The position numbers and the translations under genes are program-made. The notes under the pieces are model-generated. The model was not told where the DNA came from. It made no database searches and saw only the letters and a list, made by a program, of their open reading frames with translations. A DNA stretch of 52,707 nucleotides from GCA-2786165 sp964625775 (lineage in GTDB: Bacteria; Pseudomonadota; Gammaproteobacteria; Legionellales; Legionellaceae), in assembly GCA_964625775.1 (NCBI GenBank), contig CAZVEH010000012.1, forward strand, positions 1-52,707. The letters run 5' to 3'. The stretch's first letter is position 1; each line of letters opens with the position of its first letter. Of the stretch, positions 25,832-33,760 are shown piece by piece.

Positions 25832-26796
25832 ATCCTATCCTGGTCAGCTCTGGAGAACCCTCGGGAATTGGTCCGGATGTGTGTTTGGCGCTGGCCGGTT
25901 CAACCTCACCGGTTGTGGTTTTAGGGGATCCTAAGATCCTAAGAGCACGTGCTGATGTATTGAGACTGCCAGTAGAGATTATTGAATATCAACTAGGTAC
26001 AGTGCTAGAGCTTCTGCCCAATCAATTGGCAGTGTACCCGATTGACTGCCCTACTATAGTCAAACCAGGTGTTTTGAACCCAGCGGCATCAGCCTATGTT
26101 TTAGAGCTTTTGACCTTTGGCGCGCAAACTTGTCTCTCTGGACTTGGTTCAGCTTTGGTAACAGCCCCAGTGCATAAAGCCGTTATCAATCAAGCTGGCA
26201 TCCCGTTTACCGGCCATACAGAATTTTTTGCGCAGTATACACATACTGCCCGAGTGGTGATGCTCCTGGTCAGTGAAGCAATGCGCGTGTCACTTGTCAC
26301 CACCCATCTGCCTCTGCAGGCTGTAGCAGCCACCTTAACTCAAGAATTGCTTTCTGAGCACTTAGATATTTTGTATCGAAGTTTGCAAACACAATTCGGT
26401 ATTCTGCATCCTAAGATAAAAGTAGCTGGATTAAATCCGCATGCTGGAGAGGACGGTTATCTTGGACAGGAAGAGTTGACCGTGATTACCCCAGTGATAA
26501 AAAACTGTCAGCAACGTGGCATGGACATTCAAGGCCCGTATTCAGCGGATACTCTATTTCTAGAAGCCAAGCAGTGTGACGCCTTTGTGGCCATGTATCA
26601 CGATCAAGGGTTACCTGTGATTAAATATGCAAGCTTTGGTCAAGCAGTCAATGTCACTTGTGGTTTACCATTTATTCGAACGTCAGTTGATCATGGAACG
26701 GCATTGTCCCTAGCCGGCACGGGGCGCGCTTCTTCAGACTCATTACTGGCTGCCGTAGCTTTGGCGGCACAGATGACCCAGCAGAGAGTACGATGA
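25828..26796 (+). CDS. pdxA: 4-hydroxythreonine-4-phosphate dehydrogenase PdxA
   Basis: PdxA oxidises 4-phosphohydroxy-L-threonine in the DXP-dependent pyridoxal phosphate pathway. The 322-aa protein (E. coli 329) shows SSGEPSGIGPDVCL (7-20), TAPVHKAVINQAGIPFTGHTEFFA with a metal-ligand His, GLNPHAGEDGYLGQEE, and YHDQGLPVIKYASFGQAVNVTCGLPFIRTSVDHGTA. It overlaps both surA and folA by ATGA. In enterics pdxA is followed by rsmA-apaG-apaH before folA; here those three are missing and folA comes directly. Confidence 0.97.
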   Translation: MNPILVSSGEPSGIGPDVCLALAGSTSPVVVLGDPKILRARADVLRLPVEIIEYQLGTVLELLPNQLAVYPIDCPTIVKPGVLNPAASAYVLELLTFGAQTCLSGLGSALVTAPVHKAVINQAGIPFTGHTEFFAQYTHTARVVMLLVSEAMRVSLVTTHLPLQAVAATLTQELLSEHLDILYRSLQTQFGILHPKIKVAGLNPHAGEDGYLGQEELTVITPVIKNCQQRGMDIQGPYSADTLFLEAKQCDAFVAMYHDQGLPVIKYASFGQAVNVTCGLPFIRTSVDHGTALSLAGTGRASSDSLLAAVALAAQMTQQRVR

Positions 26797-27275
26797 TGAT
26801 CAGTTTGATCGTGGCCATGGATGAAGCGGGGGGGATTGGGAAATCTAATGAGTTGCTATGTTATTTGCCTGTTGATTTGGCATTTTTCAAATCACAGACT
26901 ATGGGCAAACCTATGATCATGGGCTATCGAACGTTTCAATCTATCGGTAAGCCACTGCCAGGTAGACGCTCTATCGTATTAACCACGCAGTCCTTAACTA
27001 TTCCTGGTGTCGAGATTGCACATACCTTGCAAGAGTCTCTATTTCTATGCCGAAATGCCCCAGAAGTGATGGTAATAGGGGGTGGTTCAGTCTACGAACA
27101 GTTTTTACCCTTTGCGCAGAGAATCTATTTGACCCGAATTCATCACCGATTTGATGCTGATGTGTTATTTCCGAAATTTGATGTCACCCTATGGCGACAT
27201 CACGTGATCAAAACTTGTCAGGCAGATCATAAAAACGCCTATGATGTGACGTTTGAGACCTACGACCGACTATAA
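26793..27275 (+). CDS. folA: Dihydrofolate reductase, atypical active-site loop
   Basis: DHFR regenerates tetrahydrofolate with NADPH. The 160-aa protein (E. coli 159) starts MMISLIVAMDEAGGIGKSNELL and keeps the substrate-binding aspartate in LPVDLAFFK (Asp27 equivalent), KPLPGRRSIVL, and the VIGGGSVYEQFLP cofactor loop. Aligned to E. coli, Pro21-Trp22 are replaced by Leu-Cys (ELLCYLPVD), and MGRHTW by MGYRTF. Pro21 changes to Leu in known trimethoprim-resistant E. coli mutants, and Trp22 is nearly invariant. The frame is intact and ends normally, so it is likely functional but altered in inhibitor binding (inference). It overlaps pdxA by 4 bp. Confidence 0.95.
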   Translation: MMISLIVAMDEAGGIGKSNELLCYLPVDLAFFKSQTMGKPMIMGYRTFQSIGKPLPGRRSIVLTTQSLTIPGVEIAHTLQESLFLCRNAPEVMVIGGGSVYEQFLPFAQRIYLTRIHHRFDADVLFPKFDVTLWRHHVIKTCQADHKNAYDVTFETYDRL

Positions 27276-27382
27276 TATCAATTAAGACCCATACTGCTTT
27301 AAGTTGGTTCTTATTGGCGGGTATCAGGCATTGGGTTGAATGATACAAAAAAAGTAATACATACGGAATTTCAAACAGACCC

Positions 27383-27411
27383 TTGACAATGCTTTGCGGA
27401 CTATATAAAAT
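27383..27411 (+). promoter_or_regulatory. Promoter of the str/ribosomal operon
   Basis: A perfect TTGACA (27383-27388) and TAAAAT (27406-27411) are 17 bp apart. They lie 55 bp upstream of rpsL in the 191-bp gap after folA. This is expected to drive rpsL-rpsG-fusA-tuf and probably the S10 genes. Confidence 0.8.
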
Positions 27412-27466
27412 CCGCCCTCTTTATATTTACGTTAAACAGATCAGCAAAAGTTGGAGTTAAGACTAC

Positions 27467-27847
27467 ATGGCAACCATAAACCAGCTTGTAAGAAAGCCTC
27501 GAGTTCGCATAAAAAGAAAAAGCAACGTGCCGGCTTTACAGAAGTGTCCACAGCGTCGTGGCGTTTGTACTCGGGTATACACTACTACACCTAAAAAACC
27601 AAACTCGGCTATGCGGAAGGTTGCGCGGGTGCGACTGACCAACGGGTATGAGGTGTCATCTTATATCGGTGGTGAAGGCCACAATTTGCAAGAGCACTCC
27701 GTGGTGTTGATTCGTGGTGGTCGCGTGAAAGACTTACCAGGGGTTCGGTATCATACGGTTCGCGGTAGCTTGGATACATCAGGCGTAACTGACCGTAAAC
27801 AAGGCCGTTCGAAATATGGTACTAAACGACCAAAAGACAAGAAATAA
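27467..27847 (+). CDS. rpsL: 30S ribosomal protein S12
   Basis: S12 lies at the decoding centre and controls translational accuracy. The 126-aa protein (E. coli 124) is nearly collinear with the family: MATINQLVRKPR, RGVCTRVYTTTPKKPNSAMRKV and GGRVKDLPGVRYHTVRG. The lysines whose mutation gives streptomycin resistance (TPKKPNS and RVKDLPG) are wild type. It is the first gene after the str promoter. The usual upstream rpoB-rpoC genes are absent; folA is there instead. Confidence 0.98.
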   Translation: MATINQLVRKPRVRIKRKSNVPALQKCPQRRGVCTRVYTTTPKKPNSAMRKVARVRLTNGYEVSSYIGGEGHNLQEHSVVLIRGGRVKDLPGVRYHTVRGSLDTSGVTDRKQGRSKYGTKRPKDKK

Positions 27848-27867
27848 CCTGAACGTAGGAAAACGAT

Positions 27868-28407
27868 ATGCCAAGAAGAAGAGAAGTCCCCAAACGCGAA
27901 ATACTGCCTGATCCAAAGCACCACAGTGAACTTTTGGCTAAGTTCATCAACGTGTTGATGGTGAGCGGTAAGAAATCAACTGCGGAAAAAATTATTTATG
28001 GTGCTTTGGATGTGCTGCAAGATAAACTGCGCAAGTCTAAAAAATCAGACGACGCAGAAGGTAGTGATGGATCTGAAAGTGGTGGCAAAGGTTCTGCTGC
28101 AACTGTGTTGCAGTTCTTCGAACAAGCTTTAGATAACGTTCGTCCAACCGTTGAAGTTAGATCTCGTCGAGTTGGCGGTGCAACCTACCAAGTGCCTATC
28201 GAAGTAAGATTGGATCGAAGTATCGCGCTAGGTATGCGTTGGATTGTACAGTGTGCTCGTTCTCGTGGTGAGAAAGGCATGATGTTACGACTAGCAGGCG
28301 AATTAGTAGATGCTGCACAAAACAAAGGCGCATCTGTAAAGAAACGTGAAGAAATGCATCGAATGGCTAAAGCCAACCAGCCATTTGCACATTTCAGATG
28401 GAATTAA
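27868..28407 (+). CDS. rpsG: 30S ribosomal protein S7 with insertion
   Basis: S7 nucleates assembly of the 3' major (head) domain of the small subunit. The 179-aa protein begins MPRRREVPKREILPDP and contains RPTVEVRSRRVGGATYQVPIEVR and MRWIVQCARSRGEKGM. Against the common 156-aa form it carries about 22 extra residues at roughly 55-77 (KSDDAEGSDGSESGGKGSAA), a low-complexity Ser/Gly/Asp/Lys segment between two helices. The C-terminus, unlike the long E. coli K-12 form, ends at the usual FAHFRWN, so the extra length is internal. It is 20 bp downstream of rpsL. Confidence 0.97.
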   Translation: MPRRREVPKREILPDPKHHSELLAKFINVLMVSGKKSTAEKIIYGALDVLQDKLRKSKKSDDAEGSDGSESGGKGSAATVLQFFEQALDNVRPTVEVRSRRVGGATYQVPIEVRLDRSIALGMRWIVQCARSRGEKGMMLRLAGELVDAAQNKGASVKKREEMHRMAKANQPFAHFRWN

Positions 28408-28434
28408 GTGTAAAAGAATTGAGAGGATAATCCT

Positions 28435-30525
28435 GTGGCAAGCACACCTATAGAACTTTATCGAAATATTGGCATCGCAGCTCACGTAGATGCGGGCAAA
28501 ACAACCACGACCGAACGTGTTTTGTTTTACACGGGTACTTCGCATAAAATCGGTGAAGTTCATGATGGTGCTGCCACAATGGATTGGATGGTTCAGGAGC
28601 AAGAGCGCGGAATCACAATCACCTCTGCAGCAACAACCTGTTATTGGTCGGGCATGGATAAACAGTATCCTAAACACCGCATCAACATTATCGATACGCC
28701 AGGACACGTTGACTTCATGATTGAAGTGGAGCGTTCTTTGCGTGTATTAGACGGGGCAGTTGTTGTGTTTGACTCTGTGTCCGGTGTTGAGCCGCAATCT
28801 GAAACAGTTTGGCGCCAAGCAGATAAATATGGTGTACCCAGAATTGTGTTTGTCAACAAAATGGATCGTATGGGTGCAAACTTCCTGCGTGTAGTTGAGC
28901 AAATCAAACAACGACTTGGTTCCAACCCTGTGATTGTCCAGTTGCCTATCGGTGCTGAAGAAACATTTATTGGTGTAATCGACTTAATCAAGATGAAAGC
29001 CATTCATTGGGATGAAGCAAGCAAAGGCATGACTTTTGTATATCATGAAATCCCCAAGGAACTTTTGGCGCAGTGTGAAGACTTGAGAGGAAAGATTATC
29101 GAAGCAGCTGCTGAAGCTTCGGAAGAGTTGATGGAAAAATACCTCGAGGGCGAAGAGTTCTCTGAGTCGGACATCAAAACAGCTTTGAGACAACGTACGA
29201 TTAACAACGAAATCGTGCCTGTGTTTTGTGGTTCAGCGTTTAAAAATAAAGGTGTTCAAGCCGTTCTAGATGGTGTGATTGACTTCTTGCCAGCTCCTGT
29301 TGATATCCCACCTGTAAAAGGTTTAGATGAGGATGATCAAGAAGCTGTGCGTACAACTTCCTATGACGAACCGTTTTCAGCTTTGGCCTTTAAGATCGCA
29401 ACGGATCCGTTTGTGGGCACACTCACCTATTTCAGAGCATACTCTGGTATTGTGAAATGCGGTGACACACTTTATAACCCTGTAAAAGGTAAAAAAGAAA
29501 GAATTGGCCGTTTATTGCAAATGCATGCGAACTCTCGCGAAGAAATCAAAGAAGTGCGTGCAGGTGATATTGCAGCTGCAGTAGGATTGAAAACAGTGTC
29601 CACAGGTGACACACTTTGCGACATTGACAAGATTATTACCCTTGAGCGCATGGATTTTCCAGATCCCGTGATCGCGGTTGCGGTAGAGCCAAAAACAAAA
29701 GCAGACCAAGAAAAAATGGGTATTGCTTTGGGTAAATTAGCGCAGGAAGATCCCTCTTTTCGTGTACACACGGATGAAGAGTCAGGTCAAACAATTATCC
29801 AAGGTATGGGTGAATTGCATTTAGAAATTATTGTCGACCGTATGAAACGAGAGTTCCTAGTTGAAGCTAACGTAGGTAAGCCTCAGGTGGCTTATCGCGA
29901 AACTCTGAAAAATCCTGTTGAACAAGAAGGAAAGTTTGTTCGTCAGTCAGGTGGTAGAGGTCAGTACGGACACGTATGGCTCAAAATTGAACCTCGTGAA
30001 CGTGGTGAAGGTTACGAATTTGTGAATGCAATTGTTGGTGGTGCGATTCCAAAAGAATACATACCTGCTGTAGACAAAGGCGTTCAAGAACAGTTGCAAA
30101 ATGGTGTGATCGCTGGTTATCCAGTGGTTGATGTTAAAGTCACGCTGTTTGATGGTTCTTTCCATGAGGTGGATTCGAGTGAAATGGCGTTTAAAATTGC
30201 CGGATCACAGTGTTTCAAACAGGGTGCGCTTAAAGCCAAGCCCGTGCTTCTCGAACCCATCATGAAGGTTGAAGTTGTAACACCTGAAGATTATATGGGT
30301 GACGTCATGGGTGATTTAAGCAGACGTCGCGGTATCCTCCAAGGTATGGATGAATCTCCTGCAGGTCGTGTGATTCGTGCAGAAGTGCCATTAGCAGAAA
30401 TGTTTGGTTACTCTACTGATTTGCGTTCCGCTACTCAAGGTCGAGCAACTTATACAATGGAATTTGAGAAATACTCAGAAGCGCCTGCCAACGTTGCAGA
30501 AGCGATTATTGATAAGAAAAACTAA
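28435..30525 (+). CDS. fusA: Elongation factor G
   Basis: EF-G is the GTPase that drives translocation and, with RRF, ribosome recycling. The 696-aa protein (E. coli 704) starts at GTG 28435 with a GAGAGGAT site. It has G1 AHVDAGKTTTTE (about 17-28), the switch I RGITITSAATT, G3 DTPGHVDF, G4 NKMDR, and domains II-V, ending in the family form RGRATYTMEFEKYSE-like ATQGRATYTMEFEKYSEAP. Gene order rpsL-rpsG-fusA-tuf is the conserved str operon. Confidence 0.98.
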   Translation: MASTPIELYRNIGIAAHVDAGKTTTTERVLFYTGTSHKIGEVHDGAATMDWMVQEQERGITITSAATTCYWSGMDKQYPKHRINIIDTPGHVDFMIEVERSLRVLDGAVVVFDSVSGVEPQSETVWRQADKYGVPRIVFVNKMDRMGANFLRVVEQIKQRLGSNPVIVQLPIGAEETFIGVIDLIKMKAIHWDEASKGMTFVYHEIPKELLAQCEDLRGKIIEAAAEASEELMEKYLEGEEFSESDIKTALRQRTINNEIVPVFCGSAFKNKGVQAVLDGVIDFLPAPVDIPPVKGLDEDDQEAVRTTSYDEPFSALAFKIATDPFVGTLTYFRAYSGIVKCGDTLYNPVKGKKERIGRLLQMHANSREEIKEVRAGDIAAAVGLKTVSTGDTLCDIDKIITLERMDFPDPVIAVAVEPKTKADQEKMGIALGKLAQEDPSFRVHTDEESGQTIIQGMGELHLEIIVDRMKREFLVEANVGKPQVAYRETLKNPVEQEGKFVRQSGGRGQYGHVWLKIEPRERGEGYEFVNAIVGGAIPKEYIPAVDKGVQEQLQNGVIAGYPVVDVKVTLFDGSFHEVDSSEMAFKIAGSQCFKQGALKAKPVLLEPIMKVEVVTPEDYMGDVMGDLSRRRGILQGMDESPAGRVIRAEVPLAEMFGYSTDLRSATQGRATYTMEFEKYSEAPANVAEAIIDKKN

Positions 30526-30557
30526 TGTCCAATATTTTAAGGTAACGAGGTAGAGTC

Positions 30558-31748
30558 ATGGGTAAGGAAAAATTTGAGCGTAAGAAACCGCATGTGAATG
30601 TGGGAACAATTGGGCACGTCGATCATGGTAAAACAACCTTGACGGCAGCGATCACCACAATTATGGCCAAAAAACATGGTGGTACAGCAAAGGCCTATGA
30701 TCAAATCGATGCGGCTCCAGAAGAACGCGCACGAGGCATCACGATATCTACTGCTCATGTTGAATATGAATCGGCAAATCGCCATTATGCACACGTTGAT
30801 TGTCCAGGACACGCGGATTATGTGAAGAACATGATCACCGGTGCTGCGCAAATGGACGGCGCAATTTTGGTGGTATCAGCTGCAGATGGTCCCATGCCAC
30901 AGACTCGGGAACACATTTTGTTAGCTCGTCAGGTAGGTGTGCCGTATATCGTTGTGTTCATGAACAAAGCCGATATGGTTGATGATCCTGAATTGTTAGA
31001 ATTAGTAGAAATGGAAGTGCGGGATTTGTTGAGTTCTTACGACTTTCCTGGCGATGACATCCCGATTGTTGTGGGATCTGCATTGAAAGCGCTAGAAGGT
31101 GATGAGTCTGACATTGGTGTGAAAGCGATTGAAAAGCTGGTTGAGACTATGGATTCTTATATTCCAGAGCCAGTGCGTAATATTGACAAAGCTTTCTTGC
31201 TACCGATTGAAGATGTATTCTCTATTTCTGGGCGTGGTACGGTTGTTACAGGTCGTGTGGAATCGGGCATCGTCAAAGTGGGTGAAGAAGTAGAAATCAT
31301 CGGTATCCGTGACACGGTCAAAACCATCTGTACAGGTGTGGAAATGTTCCGCAAATTGTTGGATGAAGGGCGTGCAGGTGACAACGTAGGTGTATTGCTA
31401 CGTGGTACCAAGCGAGAAGATGTGGAGCGTGGTCAAGTCTTGGCAAAGCCAGGTTCGATCAAACCACATACGAAGTTTGAAGCAGAAGTATATGTTCTGT
31501 CTAAAGAAGAAGGTGGTCGACATACACCTTTTTTCAATGGATATCGTCCGCAGTTCTATTTCAGAACAACTGACGTAACAGGAACCTGTGATCTGCCTGA
31601 AGGCATTGAAATGGTCATGCCAGGAGACAACGTGAAACTGCTTATCCAATTGCATGCGCCTATTGCAATGGATGAAGGTTTGCGTTTCGCGATTCGCGAA
31701 GGTGGCCGCACAGTGGGTGCGGGTGTTGTAGCTAAGATTATTGAGTGA
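30558..31748 (+). CDS. tuf: Elongation factor Tu
   Basis: EF-Tu delivers aminoacyl-tRNA to the ribosome. The 396-aa protein (E. coli 394) has G1 GHVDHGKTT (about 19-27), the effector segment ARGITIST, G3 DCPGHADY and G4 MNKADM, then beta-barrel domains II and III ending GRTVGAGVVAKIIE. Only one copy is in this window; a second tuf elsewhere is common in gammaproteobacteria and cannot be excluded. Its stop overlaps the first possible rpsJ start (ATGA), coupling the str genes to the S10 genes. Confidence 0.98.
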   Translation: MGKEKFERKKPHVNVGTIGHVDHGKTTLTAAITTIMAKKHGGTAKAYDQIDAAPEERARGITISTAHVEYESANRHYAHVDCPGHADYVKNMITGAAQMDGAILVVSAADGPMPQTREHILLARQVGVPYIVVFMNKADMVDDPELLELVEMEVRDLLSSYDFPGDDIPIVVGSALKALEGDESDIGVKAIEKLVETMDSYIPEPVRNIDKAFLLPIEDVFSISGRGTVVTGRVESGIVKVGEEVEIIGIRDTVKTICTGVEMFRKLLDEGRAGDNVGVLLRGTKREDVERGQVLAKPGSIKPHTKFEAEVYVLSKEEGGRHTPFFNGYRPQFYFRTTDVTGTCDLPEGIEMVMPGDNVKLLIQLHAPIAMDEGLRFAIREGGRTVGAGVVAKIIE

Positions 31749-32071
31749 TGACTATGAGTAACAATCAGAGTATAAAAATTCGGCTCAAATCGTTTGACCA
31801 TCGCATGATTGATGTGTCAACTCGTGAAATAGTTGAAACTGCAAAGCGTACTGGTGCACAGATTCGTGGTCCCATACCTTTGCCAATGAGAAAAGAAAAG
31901 TTTTCTGTATTAGTTTCTCCACATGTTAACAAAGATGCTCAGGATCAATATGAGCTCAGAACTCACAAAAGATTGGTGGTAATAGTCAATCCTACTGAGA
32001 AAACAGTTGATGCGTTGATGAAGTTAGATTTGGCAGCAGGCGTTGACGTTCAAATTAGTTTGGACGATTAA
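31745..32071 (+). CDS. rpsJ: 30S ribosomal protein S10
   Basis: S10 is a small-subunit head protein and, with NusB, an antitermination factor. The 108-aa frame contains IKIRLKSFDHRMID, VETAKRTGAQIRGPIPLPMRKEKFSVL and SPHVNKDAQDQYELRTHKR. Three ATGs lie at the start (31745, 31748, 31754). The last gives 105 aa, closest to the 103 aa of E. coli. The first overlaps the tuf stop. No S10-operon promoter precedes it, so it is probably transcribed from upstream. An unusually long 125-bp gap follows before rplC. Confidence 0.97.
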   Translation: MMTMSNNQSIKIRLKSFDHRMIDVSTREIVETAKRTGAQIRGPIPLPMRKEKFSVLVSPHVNKDAQDQYELRTHKRLVVIVNPTEKTVDALMKLDLAAGVDVQISLDD

Positions 32072-32089
32072 TCTGCTGACGTGATACTG

Positions 32090-32122
32090 ATTACGGTGCA
32101 TGCGGAGCGTAAGCACCGTAAT
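32090..32122 (+). promoter_or_regulatory. 10-bp hairpin in the rpsJ-rplC gap
   Basis: ATTACGGTGC (32090-32099) is exactly complementary to GCACCGTAAT (32113-32122) around a 13-nt loop. It lies in a 125-bp gap where other species have only a few tens of bases. No T-run follows, so it is not a simple terminator. It could be an RNA processing or regulatory structure, for instance for ribosomal-protein feedback. That role is inferred. Confidence 0.45.
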
Positions 32123-32196
32123 GAACAGAAGAAAACTATAGTAACGCACACAGCAAAATGGTGGGCGAATGATAGAGTGACTAAAGAGGTGTTAGA

Positions 32197-32847
32197 ATGA
32201 ACATCGGTTTACTAGGCCGAAAAATCGGCATGACTCGCATTTTTACCTTGGAAGGGAAATCGATTCCTGTTTCAGTGGTTGAAGTGCACCCAAATCGTAT
32301 TTCTCAGCTTAAAATGATGGATAGTGATGGGTATACTGCGATTCAATTGACTAGCGGAACTAAAAAGCCAAGTCGAGTGTCTAAGCCTTTGGCAGGACAT
32401 TTTGCAAAAGCTGAGATCGAAGCTGGTGACATGATGATTGAATTTCGCGTGGAAGATGTCGAAGCGTATAGTTGCGGTCAAGTGATTGCTGCGCAGGATG
32501 TTTTTGCTGAAGGTCAATTCGTGGATGTATCTGCGGTTTCCAAAGGTAAAGGATTTGCAGGAACAGTAAAGCGTCACAACTTTCGTACACAAGATGCAAC
32601 TCACGGTAACTCACGTTCGCATCGTGTTCCAGGGTCTATTGGTCAAAACCAAACACCGGGACGAGTATTTAAAGGTAAAAAAATGGCGGGCCATATGGGC
32701 TCGAGACGAGTCACCACACAGAGTCTTGAATTAATTAAGATAGATTCTGAACGCAATTTGATGCTTATCAAAGGTGCTATTCCTGGTGCGCCTGGTGCTA
32801 GAGTTGAAATTAAGCCCGCTGTTAAAAAACAAACAAGGGGCGAATAA
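32197..32847 (+). CDS. rplC: 50S ribosomal protein L3
   Basis: L3 is an early-assembly protein whose loop reaches the peptidyl-transferase centre. The 216-aa product (E. coli 209) begins MNIGLLGRKIGMTRIF and shows SKGKGFAGTVKRHNFRTQDATHGNSRSHRVPGSIGQNQTPG and KMAGHMGSRRVTTQ. The tip carries GQNQTPG with Gln at the position methylated by PrmB in E. coli. The start has a GAGGTG site. Its stop overlaps the rplD start by one base (TAATG). Confidence 0.98.
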   Translation: MNIGLLGRKIGMTRIFTLEGKSIPVSVVEVHPNRISQLKMMDSDGYTAIQLTSGTKKPSRVSKPLAGHFAKAEIEAGDMMIEFRVEDVEAYSCGQVIAAQDVFAEGQFVDVSAVSKGKGFAGTVKRHNFRTQDATHGNSRSHRVPGSIGQNQTPGRVFKGKKMAGHMGSRRVTTQSLELIKIDSERNLMLIKGAIPGAPGARVEIKPAVKKQTRGE

Positions 32848-33455
32848 TGACAACTAAGAAAGAAAGTGCTGAAAAAGCCGCAATGACCCTAAACCCTGCT
32901 GTGTTTGAATGTGATTTCAACGAAGGTTTGGTTCATCAAGCCGTTGTAACGTTCATGAATAATTTGCGCAGTGGCAATAGTGCTCAAAAAACACGATCAG
33001 AAGTACGTGGTGGCGGACGTAAGCCTTGGAATCAAAAGGGAACTGGCCGTGCTCGTGCAGGTACTATCCGTAGTCCACTGTGGCGTTCGGGTGGGGTTAC
33101 TTTTGCATCTAAGAAAAGAGATTACTCGCAAAAGATTAATAAGAAGATGTACAAAGGTGCGATTCGCAGTATACTTTCGGAGCTTAATCGGACTGAACGA
33201 TTGATCGTTGTCAGTGATTTCCATTGCGAAACACCCAAAACAAAAGACTTTCTAATTAAAATGAAGGAATTGAATTTAACGAATGCTTTGATTGTAACGC
33301 AGGAGCTTGGTGAATTCGAATATTTGTCTTCGCGAAACGTGTTTGATTATGGTCTATGTAGCGTCGACGAATTGGATCCAGTTCTTTTGTTAGGATATGA
33401 AAAAGTTCTTATGACTGAAGAGGTCATCAAAACTTTAGAGGAGCGTTTACAATGA
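32847..33455 (+). CDS. rplD: 50S ribosomal protein L4
   Basis: L4 lines the nascent-peptide exit tunnel and in enterics represses its own S10 operon. The 202-aa protein (E. coli 201) has an acceptable N-terminus (VFECDFNEGLVHQAVVTFMNN), the tunnel extension RGGGRKPWNQKGTGRARAGTIRSPLWRSGG, and a C-terminal regulatory surface. In E. coli the S10 leader lies upstream of rpsJ; here the only structured gap in the gene set is between rpsJ and rplC. It overlaps rplC by one base and rplW by 4 bp. Confidence 0.97.
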   Translation: MTTKKESAEKAAMTLNPAVFECDFNEGLVHQAVVTFMNNLRSGNSAQKTRSEVRGGGRKPWNQKGTGRARAGTIRSPLWRSGGVTFASKKRDYSQKINKKMYKGAIRSILSELNRTERLIVVSDFHCETPKTKDFLIKMKELNLTNALIVTQELGEFEYLSSRNVFDYGLCSVDELDPVLLLGYEKVLMTEEVIKTLEERLQ

Positions 33456-33748
33456 ATAAAGAAAGACTGTTGACGGTGATCAGAACGCCACATACCTCTG
33501 AAAAAGCCACGCATATTGCAGATAAGCACAAGCAGTATACATTTAAAGTTTTGAAAGATGCGACCAAAGACGAAATTAAAAAAGCCGTTGAATTGGTTTT
33601 TCAAGTAAAAGTAAAGCAGGTAGCTGTTGTGAATGTGAAAGGTAAATCTAAACGTTTCAAACAAATGATTGGGAAACGCAATGATTGGAAAAAAGCATTC
33701 GTATCATTGCAACCTGGTAATGACATTGATTTTACAGTGACAGAATAA
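33452..33748 (+). CDS. rplW: 50S ribosomal protein L23
   Basis: L23 sits at the tunnel exit and docks trigger factor and SRP. The 98-aa product (E. coli 100) reads MNKERLLTVIRTPHTSEKATHIADKHKQYTF-like across its N-terminal half and KRFKQMIGKRNDWKKAFVSL in its C-terminal half, both typical. The conserved acidic docking residue near the N-terminus appears as EK in SEKAT. It overlaps rplD by ATGA and ends 12 bp before rplB. Confidence 0.97.
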   Translation: MNKERLLTVIRTPHTSEKATHIADKHKQYTFKVLKDATKDEIKKAVELVFQVKVKQVAVVNVKGKSKRFKQMIGKRNDWKKAFVSLQPGNDIDFTVTE

Positions 33749-33760
33749 GGCAGATCTAAA

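Noticed and set aside
32272..32614. Antisense reading frames opposite rplC
   Set aside because: These are shadows of a highly conserved ribosomal gene, with no start signals or recognisable motifs.
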